The notes below the pieces were generated by a model that made no database searches, had not been told where the DNA came from, and worked only from the letters and a program-made list of their open reading frames with translations. The translations under genes were made by a program, and so were the position numbers. Below are positions 55,077-64,000 of a stretch of 64,000 nt of DNA, one piece after another (the first letter of the stretch is position 1; every line of letters begins with the position of its first letter). Origin of the DNA: Byssothecium circinans (taxonomy: Eukaryota > Ascomycota > Dothideomycetes > Pleosporales > Massarinaceae); the NCBI GenBank assembly GCA_010015675.1, contig ML977038.1, positions 150,818 to 214,817 of the forward strand, given 5' to 3'.

Positions 55077-57555
55077 ATGCCGCGCTCCAGCACAAAGTTT
55101 AGCATCGCCGCGACGCCGCACAAGTCGCCCATGAAGTATGAATGCCACATCTCTGCTGGCTGAGCCGGGCTAACAGCACGCCAGAGTACCGCTCAACGAT
55201 GACAAACAGGAGAAAGCAAAGCGGCGACATGCCAAAAGAGACTCTATCAGGGCATCGGCGACGCCCAGTCGGCTGCGCCAGTCGCTGGGAGCCCCCCATA
55301 CGCCTGCGAACAACGACCACGACATGCCCGATGTTGCCGGAACCGCCGTGACGCCTATGAAGCGGGTGATGCCGCTGCTGGCCAACTTTGAAGAATGGAT
55401 CAAGATGTCTGCAGAGAACAAGTTCAATGCGACCAACTCGTGGAACTTTGCCCTCATCGACTACTTCCACGACATGTCTCTGTTGAAGGAGGGCGACGGC
55501 GTCAACTTTCACCGCGCCAGTTGCACACTGGACGGATGCGTCAAGATCTACACCAGTCGAGTGGATAGCGTTGCAACGGACACAGGCAAGCTGCTTAGCG
55601 GTCTTGCCGAGAGCGGAAACAAGAAGCGCCGCGCAAACGACGTGGACGGCGAGGACGGGGAAGACGAAGACGGAGAGGAGGGCGAGGACGGTCAGAAAAA
55701 AAAGAAGAAACGCGCTGCACGATCAGCGGAGCAGACACTGGCCGCCTCGTTTGCCCAGCTGCAGAACAAGAAAATGGAGCTGGAGCTCTCGGTGGACCCG
55801 CTGTTCAAGAAGGCATCGGCAGACTTCGACGAGGGCGGTGCCAAAGGCCTGCTGTTGAACCACCTTGCGATTGACGCCCATGGTAGGATAGTGTTTGACA
55901 GCAGTGACGACGCCAACGATGCTACACCCGCCGACACACGAGCAACTCCTGCGCCGGAAGACCCTGCGGAACAGCAACAGGAGGATGAGGAGATGGAGGA
56001 CGCATCTGAGGACGTCGAAATTGATATCTCCGGACTCGCATCAAAATACTTCCCCGACCTCGCGCGCTTGGACGAGCAGGACGTCTGCCCGTCCATGAAG
56101 ACCTTCGACCTAGGCGATGCCGATGGCTCTATGGATCTGCCCTTCCTAAAAGCGCCCGAGGACTGGAAGAAGGATGAGGAAAAAGAAGAAGACGATGGCG
56201 AAGGCGAAGGCCATAGATCTGGGATATTCCTTGACGAGGACAATGCTTTGGGGTTTGATGACGACGATGACGTCGACATGGGAGGATTCGATTTACCTCC
56301 TGAGACGGGCTTTGGCGAAGGTGGTGAGATCTGGGCTCGAGAAGCTGCCCGCGATCCACAAGGGCGCGTGCACACCATTGGCATGGAAGGGGGCGAGGCT
56401 GGTGATGGTGAAGATGTCGCTATGACCACAGAAGATCCGCAGTACAGTCTCTCCATGACACAAGGCCGGGGCGAAGAGCAGGAAAACATCCTCAGCTATT
56501 TTGACCAAGCGTTGAAGAAGAATTGGGCAGGACCCGAACACTGGCGCATTCGACGTATTAAGGATATCGGTAAAGCCCCTCCCGTCACCAAACGCAAAGA
56601 GAAGGAGCCGTTCAAGATCGACTTCGATTCGCCAATGAGTCAAAGTCTTGCAGATATGCTATACACGCCCGCCACGTCGAACTCTACCATCACGTTACCC
56701 AAGACACAGTGGAAGTCGAAGACGCGAAATCTACTTCCCGACGACAAGCATTTCAACTCGCGGCAACTCCTCCGCCTCTTCCTCAAGCCCAAGGGACGCA
56801 TGGGCTCGCGGAGGGAAGGCAGGTGGCCGTTGCAGCAAGAAAAGCCCAGCGAAACCCCCAACGGCGAGGTCGATGAGGCGTATTGGGCAGCGCGAGAAGA
56901 CGAGGCCAATGCGCTACCCGAAGATGACGGAATGCAAGGCAACTATGACGCCGACTTTTTCCAGGACGATGGCCTTCCAATGGCTGGAGTACTACCTATG
57001 GACGACGGCGAGACGTTTGCAGATGCCCGCGATCATTTCTCTCCACCTGCCGAAGACGGCCCTGCGCAAGTTGAGTCATTGCACGGCGCCATCGCTGGTA
57101 CTGGGGAAGGGGCATTCGGAACGCAACTTGTAACCCAAAGCCGAAGATTCCGCCCTGAATACGTGCAATATGCGCGTGTTGCGAAGAAGGTGGACGTCAA
57201 GCGACTCAAAGACGAGCTGTGGAAAGGCATAGGTTTCGAAGAGGTTCGTACCGCGTTATCTCCCACGATGAGAGCAATACTAACATGTCCATAGATCACA
57301 ACACCACCGCCTCCCGATACAGTGGACCCCTTGGAAATCAAAGCAGTCGATGGCTCGCTAAAGTTCACTCAAGTGATCAACGATCTCCAATCCGTGTATC
57401 CCAAGCAAGCCATGGCCGACATTTCGACGTCGTATTGTTTCATCTGTCTTTTGCATTTGGCGAATGAGAAAGGCCTGGTCATTAACAATGACGAGAACTT
57501 TGAGAATCTCACGATACGGAAGGACTTTACTGCTGATCTGAGCGTGGGCGATTAG
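55077..57555 (+). CDS. BRN1: Condensin complex subunit 2 (kleisin, CAP-H/Barren), 792 aa, three exons
   Basis: Exons 55077-55135, 55185-57243 and 57295-57555, with GT-AG introns of 49 and 51 nt; phases join. The small first exon supplies the N-terminus (SSTKFSIAATPHKSPMK), which has the Ser-Pro character seen in condensin regulation. The kleisin N-terminal motif region follows (ANFEEWIKMSAENKFNATNS; RVDSVATDTGKLLSGL). After it come acidic and KKKKK linkers, the CAP-H middle region with SKYFPDLARLDEQDVCPSM, and a C-terminal winged-helix region (DISTSYCFICLLHLANEKGL) that contacts the SMC head. BRN1 bridges SMC2-SMC4 and the HEAT subunits in condensin, which compacts mitotic chromosomes. Length is normal for the family. 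Confidence 0.92.
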
Positions 57556-58406
57556 TTCGGTGGTAAGAAGATGTTGATGTTGTTCAAGGGCATGTTGGGT
57601 AATGGATCATGTGGCGGCGTTTTTGGGGCGTGGCTCGGGCCCTTATTTTGCATTGCTGGGTGGATTGGGTAGGGCGGCTCATGTGCATATGAATGAAAGT
57701 GTCTCCTAGAAGACTAGTCGCTACTGGATGTCTTCTCTCGCGTTCGCTCTCTAGAGCTTTTTTGCCTTTCATGAGTGGCGGCTCGCCGAAAGCTTTAACA
57801 GATCCAGACTCTACCTCGAACCTTGCTCGGCGCACGCATAAGTGTTTCAACCATCTTTTACCCTACTACGCGCAGTCTTTGCCAGGAGGGATCCGACTTT
57901 GAGAACAGTAGACATGTGGGTATTATGGTGGCTTAGGGGTCGGTTTGTTGGATGTATATACAGGAGTGGTAGCGTTAGATTAGAGCCTATTTGATACTCT
58001 CGTCTGGATGGCTATAAAAGCTACATACAGCTAATTAGACTGTCTAGACCTATGAGGGACGCTGTATTTAGGAATTGTCAGGGCCATTAGTCCCACCGGT
58101 CAGGCACTACTAGACTAAGCGAAGTATACAAGTGACCCCTTATACGCTGCTTACGATTAGTGGCCTACCTTTTCATCTATGTAGAGCTCGCAAGGAGCTC
58201 TTCTAACGCAGCGCACTAAACAGGTCCTTAGAAGGAGATATTGAATCGAGATGAGCTGATATGACAATTCAAGAAAACTCTAACACAAATCTAACTACGA
58301 CCAAGATTCCAACCTCACTCAAGTCCTTCATTACATGTTAAGAAAGATAGCCCCACCCTTCGCGATCCTTAACCCTCTTGCTGGAATCTAAAACGTCTTC
58401 CCGAAT
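57556..58406. other. Convergent intergenic region
   Basis: 3' flanks of BRN1 and of the GPI-type protein gene. The stretch 57950-58320 has the look of degraded repeat DNA with many TA-rich short words, but no identifiable element. Confidence 0.4.
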
Positions 58407-59385
58407 CTAAAATACAAAGACAAGTGCGATAGCAACAAAAGTAAGAAAGGACACAAAAGGAACACTAGTCCCAGCTGCGTCTCCCTTAACCAAGGTAGCC
58501 GCTCTACTTCCATAAGCTTCAACCATCTGAAGGCAGGTAAGATAAGCTTCCGTGTTGTCACCCTTACGAAAGACCGTCATTACAGGCGCGACCGATCGGA
58601 GAATTGGAGCCATTCCGCCATTGACGAGATTCGAATCTTTCCGGTTGCTCAGAACGAGAGACACGTCGTAGTTTTGGCCTGTCGTAGGCCTGCATGTAGT
58701 GAGGTTCGTGCGCACAGGAGCCTTATCCCCTGTCAAAGCTGTGGACGTGTCAGTGAACTGTAGAAAGGAGGAAAAGATAGTAGGATGCATGCTACTTACG
58801 CTGAGCAAAAACTGCGCCCCACGATCCTTTGACCAAGCTACAAGTTGAAGGCGGCTTGTCAACGAGGGACTTCTGCAGAGAACTGCAGAAGTCGTCCTTC
58901 CCATCGATGCCCTTGGCAGCTGATTTCGCCTGCGAAATCAAGTCCGAAACACAGTCCTCCTTGAGAACATCAGAGCAAGTGAAATTTGCAATATTACTGG
59001 GACCGGGTTTGGGTTTGGGTAGGGCAATGCTTGGGGCTACGCCTTCGAAAAAGAGGGCGCAGCCAGTCGTATCTTTCAGCTGGAGAGATGGAGGTGTACC
59101 GAGATAGAAGTTCCGGTCATAGGTATCCACGGAGTCATTGCCTGGCTTCTTGCCTTCGTTATAGCCGATAGTCCAGGTGATAGGGCTCTTGTCGAGAGAA
59201 GTGGTTATGTTGGTGATGCCGAGGACGCGCAAAGTTGCGTTCCCGACGCTGCATTGAGTCCTCTGGTTTTGGTCCTCTGGACATCCGACGGCGTCGCAGC
59301 CTAGCAGTTCGGCCGCGGTCGCTTTGTTGGACGACAGAGTTAAGAGGATGGCTATGCCGAAGGTGCTTGTGGTGAGGAATTGCAT
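58407..59385 (-). CDS. Secreted, probably GPI-anchored Cys-containing protein, 305 aa, two exons
   Basis: Exons 59385-58800 and 58738-58407, with a 61-nt GT-AG intron; phases join to AQPLTGDKAP. A signal peptide occupies about residues 1-24 (IAILLTLSSNKATAAE). The mature part has about nine cysteines, beginning CDAVGCPEDQNQRTQCSVG, and several N-glycosylation sites (NAT, NIT, NFT, NLT). The last 20 residues are hydrophobic (FVSFLTFVAIALVFVF) after a small-residue stretch GDAAGTS, which fits a GPI-attachment signal. It is probably a plasma-membrane or cell-wall protein. No catalytic motif and no named family. Confidence 0.72.
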
Positions 59386-59486
59386 TGTCGATGTTGTGAA
59401 GAATTCTTGGGATGTGTGTAAAGAAAATGTAAGTGATGTGGAAATTATGAAGTTTGCTGGTGGCAGTAACGGGGCCGTCCGTTCAC

Positions 59487-59492
59487 TATATA
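59487..59492 (-). promoter_or_regulatory. TATA-like element of the GPI-type protein gene
   Basis: TATATA about 100 nt upstream of the ATG at 59385, in a reasonable place for a fungal TATA box. No other support. Confidence 0.35.
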
Positions 59493-60126
59493 TCTGAGAT
59501 CCCATCAACTATTATTAACTACCTCACGGCACGGTGTTTGTGGCAGTGCGGTCCTCGAGATCAGGGCGGAGTCAGATGTTCAGGCTTTGCCGCAATCCAT
59601 AAAACAAAGCCGAACAATCCCAACAGTCAACCGGACGCTCAACCACAGCGCCGCAATGCAGTCAGCCTTCTATGAGTTCCTTGCACAATCCGACTATCAA
59701 GTTGTTGTATTGAGCGCTTCTACCCAGAGCCGCGCCGCAGTGCGGCTTTGCTTTCTCGTCAGTCATACTGAGGCACAGTCCCCGAAAGGTTCACTTCGTC
59801 CCTTCTGTCTGTGCTTGCAGACTCGGAGTCCGAGACCAGTGCAGGTACTTCGCTTTCTCTAGAGATAAATCCGTTGTCGGTAATAGAGGTGTGTAGAAGC
59901 TTATTGCGTTACCTTGGTTGCTGTAGGGTCTTTTCACGGTGTTGTATAGAGGAAAGCTCAACAATCGACAGAATCATTTGTACTCTCAACAGCAGTGGCA
60001 GATTGCGATGATCTTTTATTTTAGTCGTCTTTGCCTATGGTCAGTGCGATCGACCCAGATTGATTCGATTTGGAGGTTACAGGGCGTAATTCAGAAAAGG
60101 AGATTGTTGTTTCCGAAACTCATCTA

Positions 60127-60510
60127 TGCTCGATACCGGACCGGAAGAGAAGTGCTTCTCAGGATCGAGCCGATGCGAACCGGCGGCGTGGAGGTTTACA
60201 TCATCACTGCTAATCAAATTGTGAAGTATAATTCAGAGTACAATGTTATCGATTCTAGGATCTATCTGTGCTTGAAACCGGACCGGACCAGAACAGAATT
60301 CTCAGGACCAAGCTGATTGATGCGAACCGGCGGCGTAGAGGTTCACTACATCACTGCTGCTCAGCGCATGAAGTGTGGTCAATAACGGAAATTATTACTT
60401 CGAGTAACCATCAGTGCTTGAAACCGGACAGGACCAAAGGAGGGTCCTCAAGATCAAGTTGATGCGAACCGGTGGCATATAGGTTCACTTCATAACTGCC
60501 TACCCTTCGT
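60127..60510. repeat. Three imperfect tandem copies of a repeat of about 145 bp
   Basis: Copies begin near 60127, 60269 and 60415 (spacing 142 and 146 bp). Each has a variant of TGCTTGAAACCGGACCGGACC at the start, CTCAGGATCAAG in the middle, then GATGCGAACCGGCGGCGTAG and AGGTTCAC..CATCACTGC. The third copy is shorter, ending about 210 bp before the start codon at 60724. Confidence 0.75.
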
Positions 60511-60723
60511 GTTGGCTATTTAATGACCCTTCTCATGGCGAGATAGAACAACCATCCGTACAAGTCAACTCTTCTCCACCCCACTTCAACAATTTCCACA
60601 TTCTTTTCTACGTTCTCCTTCTTACAGTCGTTACTAATTGCGTCACCCCTTTTGTGACTATCACCAACCACATTCATTTCTGAGTCTACCTTGTTCCAAA
60701 CATTTCAACACACTCCTTAAGCA

Positions 60724-61806
60724 ATGGCCGGTGCCGTGTTCAGCGTCATTGGGCTCGTGGGCGGTATTCTCGACCTAGCTCCAATGTTCGGTTCGATGAT
60801 TCCTCCTAAATCCGGCAGCGAGACAACAGTCCGGATTGGTGTTGGTACGAGCATCAACAAACAGGACAGCACCGGTGGTGACACTCCTGGCATCCGCCTT
60901 TTTGATGTCATGGGACGAGACATTGGCCAAGCCTCGGGCAGCAGCAAGGCCAAGATCCTCGACGGGGGTTACAAAGACATCACGGTCAAAGCCGCCAAGG
61001 GAATGGAAGGTCGCCAGGCGCAGTACATCTCCGTTTCCCAAGGTGGGAATGATGCATTGTGCATCTCCTACATTTCCATGACTTGGTCGGATGGCCAAAA
61101 CAAAGCTTGGTATGGAGACGTGGGGAAAGAGTGCGGCGGTGTGTGGTACAATTCTCAGACTCTGATGGGCGATGGGGACTACCGGCCCAGGTGTGTTTGG
61201 ATCGACGGTGACGGCACCAACGGTATCAAGACGAAGGGAATGGGAATTCACATCACCGACTTCACTGCTACCGAGAAGCGAGCCCAAGCGTATGTTAAGG
61301 ACCCGGACACTATGTGCAAGAGCAAGCCACGTTTCCGCCTCTACGAAGATTTGAAACTCGAACATTCTCTCCCCTACTTCAGCCCTCCGCTGGAGTACGA
61401 CTCCGACCTTGTCGATAAGGACAGGACGAAGGTTCTTGTCGATGGCGCTTCGACCGGAAAACTTCCCCCGAAGAATAAGAAGCGCAGCCCTCGTGAGCAT
61501 CGTGCTCTCCTTTCCAAGCGCTACAATTTCCCTGGCACGTTGATTAGCAGCAAGCAGGACGGCCATAGTGCCAAGGAGCTCTGCGAAAGCGATACCTCGC
61601 TGGGTCCTGACTTCGTGTCGTTCCACGAGGGCTTGTTCTGCGACATGTCCGAGAAGCAGTTGTGGCCTCTTTGCGGCAGTGGTGTTGAGAGCGGCTGCTT
61701 CAATACTACTGATCACACCATGATTTCTAAGTCCAAGTCTCGTAGGGACGAGAGCACTGGCCGTTTGATTCCCGAGAAAGAGTATGTCGATTTACAGTCC
61801 TGGTGA
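60724..61806 (+). CDS. Fungal hypothetical protein, likely secreted, 360 aa
   Basis: A single open frame. The N-terminus MAGAVFSVIGLVGGILDLAP is hydrophobic and may act as a signal or surface segment. The conserved body has a regular, globular character: GIRLFDVMGRDIGQASG, GGNDALCISYISMTWSDGQ, WYGDVGKECGGVWYNSQ, CVWIDGDGTNGIKTKGMGIH, then MCKSKPRFRLYEDL. The C-terminal part, after a basic linker KNKKRSPREHR, has a Cys-containing module with LGPDFVSFHEGLFCDMSEKQ and PLCGSGVESGCF. I know similar proteins only as uncharacterised, often multi-copy, proteins of plant-associated ascomycetes. No enzymatic motif is visible. The basic KR sites between the two modules could be processed by a Kex2-like protease. 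Confidence 0.72.
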   Translation: MAGAVFSVIGLVGGILDLAPMFGSMIPPKSGSETTVRIGVGTSINKQDSTGGDTPGIRLFDVMGRDIGQASGSSKAKILDGGYKDITVKAAKGMEGRQAQYISVSQGGNDALCISYISMTWSDGQNKAWYGDVGKECGGVWYNSQTLMGDGDYRPRCVWIDGDGTNGIKTKGMGIHITDFTATEKRAQAYVKDPDTMCKSKPRFRLYEDLKLEHSLPYFSPPLEYDSDLVDKDRTKVLVDGASTGKLPPKNKKRSPREHRALLSKRYNFPGTLISSKQDGHSAKELCESDTSLGPDFVSFHEGLFCDMSEKQLWPLCGSGVESGCFNTTDHTMISKSKSRRDESTGRLIPEKEYVDLQSW

Positions 61807-63563
61807 ACGCATAACGAGAAGACATCGCACGTTCTCCGCACTGTGACTTCATCTGCCGGCATTGAGGCAAAGATCTTCGATATCGAGTGTTCCGGGAAAG
61901 GGTTTTTTTTTATTTCTTTTCCTGCCTTTTTTTATAGACTTGCTTTTAAAGTGCTGGTCGCGTTTTTGATCTTTGGTTATGCTTTGCTCGTTCAACACAT
62001 AATAAATTTGTATTTTGCATAATTCAAACCAACTGGTTGATCGGAAATTGCTTGATTTCGACATTTCTGTTGCTGAGTATGTTCTATGAGAGGTGATGGT
62101 GATATCTATGTGAATTCCAACTCTCCCATCGTGTGACAAAGTATTCTCAACCCGAAGAAAAAGTACCATCGTCATGGGTTCTGAATAAGAAGTCTGAACC
62201 TAGGCCCGTGGACTGTCGGCTGGTCTCAACAGCCTCTCTTGTTCGTGAAAAGACGCGCTTCCATTGTCTTGTTCAGTATATAGAAAGGAACAAAGAAGAT
62301 GAAAATAAGATAGGGTGATGGCTACTAAGAATAGTGACAAGGTATATCGACCACTGGCACAGCCCGATTAACTAGAGAAGTAATCGACGCCATCGGCGTT
62401 CCCGTACGTTTCTCTATATCCATCTCCACCCTCTCTCCCCTTTACTATTAACTCCAGAGCCAATTGACCAGTATCTGAAACACCCCACATGCCCAACCAC
62501 GCAGCCCAGAAACCAACCCCTGTTCACGCCCAGACTTCAAAAAATGCCATTCCTACAACGGTCGTGGCCTCCGATTACTAGCTTTTCCCTGGCTCCGTGC
62601 ACGATTTTTTATTTTTACAAGGGAGGATTTGGAGATAGAAGGGGAGAGATGCGCGATTGAGAGAGAGAGTTGACGGGCTTAGAGTGCTTGGATGTTGGTG
62701 TGACTGCATGGGAGGGCTCGTAAGAGGTGTTGGGGAAGGGATGATAAAGGGAAAGGTTAATTGGGAGTTCAAGTCAGACATAGATACAAGGGTGGTAGTG
62801 ATGATAAATCGATTGGAACGACGACGAGAAGGTAAGTACGTGATTCGATGATTGATTTCAAGAGAGAAATGCATTTCGCATAACGTTTCCAACCTTCCCC
62901 CACTTCACTATATAAAGCTTACTCTCTAGCCTTTCAACCCTGCGCGTACCCCCTGCGCTCCCTGATGCAGCCGCCATTCCCAAACCGACAAAGTCAAAAA
63001 TAACCCCCAATCTAGTATAAAAACCTCCCGTTTCTCCACCTTCTCAATAACATCCGCTCCCAAGCCCTTACCACAAGCATAACACAAAAATTCTCGCAAA
63101 TTATGGTGCTATATATATTTACACGCTCTCAAAAACTAACGTGTAACATGACATGGCCGATACGCGCCTTAGATTAATGCCTTCAGTGGTCCAATGCCAG
63201 CGAACGTTCGACTAAGTCTATATACGGCCTGTCCGATTGATCTCTTTTTGATTAAATTTTAATGCGTTTAAAGCAGCCTACAAAGTTCGAATCCTACTTT
63301 TTGCGATTTTTTTTTTTGTGAAAAGGCGTGCTTACATACAGTATAATGAGAAACCAGAGCGAGCATATATGGGATCTAGCTCTTTAGCTTCGAGGGAAAT
63401 AAGCGTATATGAGATTAATGCCGTAAGCCGTTGGAGATAAATATGTATAAAGAAAAGAAGTTGGTTCACTAATAAAAAGTGCTGGTGAGGCAGGTAGCAT
63501 TATGAAGCGACACGATAGCGTAAAACGGGTATCAGATAGGAAAATTTTATACCTACAGCAAAT
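61807..63563. other. Intergenic region, 1.8 kb
   Basis: AT-rich near 61890-62040 and 63100-63480. The short frames (for example 62578-62892 minus) have no domain. A GTTCGAATCC word at 63285-63294 next to a T run recalls a tRNA T-loop, but the stem does not pair. Confidence 0.45.
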
Positions 63564-64000
63564 CTAATCTACCATAACAACATCTCTACCCAGCCCCATT
63601 TGCCCCGTCCCATTCGTAATAGCCTTCACATCACCCACTTCATCCATCTCGCCCAGCGTAAAATCCAGCAAATAACTCTCATCCACCAAACCCTCAATCC
63701 GTTTATAGTGCCGTTCCGAGTACGCCTTAATCGCATCAAGCACGTCCTTCAAGCTCCCCTTCGCACCAACCTTACCCGCTGGCTTCAGGCTCGCTAGCCG
63801 CGACGCCGGATACGACTTCACCACCGTCCACAGGATCTTCTGAGCGACCGGCGCGGAACGCACATTCGTGTTCCAGTCGCGTAGGCGCAGGAGGAGTTTG
63901 TACAATTGCTCATCTGCGAGATTGGACAGCACATCGTCGACGGCAGTTAGACCAGATAAGCTTCCCTCGTCCGGTGTCTCGGTCTCCACGACTGTCTTGA
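63564..64000 (-). CDS. UTP13: U3 snoRNP component Utp13, C-terminal part (5' end beyond window)
   Basis: The minus-strand frame is open from the window edge to the stop at 63564. It shows the conserved C-terminal helical domain of Utp13: DEQLYKLLLRLRDWNTNVRS, QKILWTVVKSYP, then LKDVLDAIKAYSERHYKRIE and DESYLLDFTLGEMDE. The WD40 propellers that should precede it lie outside the window. Utp13 belongs to the UtpB subcomplex of the small-subunit processome and is needed for 18S rRNA maturation in the nucleolus. The last 25 residues are poorly conserved, as is usual. Confidence 0.88.
   Translation of the reverse strand, partial: KTVVETETPDEGSLSGLTAVDDVLSNLADEQLYKLLLRLRDWNTNVRSAPVAQKILWTVVKSYPASRLASLKPAGKVGAKGSLKDVLDAIKAYSERHYKRIEGLVDESYLLDFTLGEMDEVGDVKAITNGTGQMGLGRDVVMVD

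Larger units (their letters stand above)
59386..60723. other. Divergent intergenic region, 1.3 kb, with tandem repeats
   Basis: Shared 5' flank of two secreted-protein-like genes. Its right half carries three imperfect copies of a repeat of about 145 bp. No gene is supported. Confidence 0.5.

Noticed and set aside
63240..63320. tRNA-like T-loop word GTTCGAATCC followed by a T run
   Set aside because: The bases on either side of the loop do not pair, and no anticodon or D arm can be folded upstream at the right distance.
1..64000. CRISPR array, rRNA operon, phage or bacterial operon structure
   Set aside because: No regularly spaced identical repeats or rRNA sequence; introns and gene families are clearly eukaryotic and fungal.

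Overview
The window looks like chromosomal DNA of a filamentous ascomycete (Pezizomycotina), most likely a Dothideomycete of the Pleosporales type. Genes carry short GT-AG introns with CTRAC-like branch sites. Fungus-specific families are present (HeLo, SAT4/rhodopsin-like 7TM, CFEM-less Pth11 relatives, BBE-like and VAO flavoproteins). Mobile DNA has decayed by base substitution in a way that resembles repeat-induced point mutation (RIP). Genus and species cannot be fixed from the sequence. All exon models were built by eye from splice sites, reading frame and family conservation, and the arithmetic of each join was checked.

Layout. 1-1.7 kb is a decayed pogo/Fot1-type transposase. 1.9-19.1 kb holds a HeLo-domain protein, a VAO-type flavin oxidase, a 911-residue RGG/repeat protein, and several lineage-specific genes, one of which has a transmembrane segment that appears only after splicing. 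19.5-21.4 kb is a DHA1-type MFS transporter. 21.6-45 kb is an accessory stretch: two broken GMC oxidoreductases, a broken NAD-dependent epimerase, three SAT4-type 7TM receptor-like genes within 7.4 kb, a secreted berberine-bridge-like flavoprotein, a MYND-finger gene, two small orphan genes, an AT-rich insertion and a fold-back repeat. From about 45 kb the content becomes more conserved: a CAP/PR-1-like cell-surface protein, an 813-residue ubiquitin-like-domain protein, a CaCA-family cation exchanger, and condensin subunit BRN1. The last part has a GPI-type secreted protein, a secreted-protein candidate preceded by tandem repeats, and the C-terminal end of the U3 snoRNP protein UTP13.

How the genes work together. 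I see no complete biosynthetic cluster: there is no polyketide synthase, NRPS or terpene synthase. The oxidative flavoproteins, the transporter and the receptor-like proteins in 4.7-36.4 kb fit catabolism, sensing and export of small molecules. The many pseudogenes suggest this stretch is under relaxed selection. The core genes at 47-58 kb and 63.6-64 kb act in independent housekeeping processes: ion transport, chromosome condensation and ribosome biogenesis. I found no CRISPR array and no convincing tRNA or rRNA by eye. No system that I would call wholly new is proven here. The best leads are the 7TM gene trio, the HeLo gene beside the transposon relic, the previously hidden four-exon gene at 43.4-44.1 kb, and the tandem repeats upstream of the gene at 60.7 kb.
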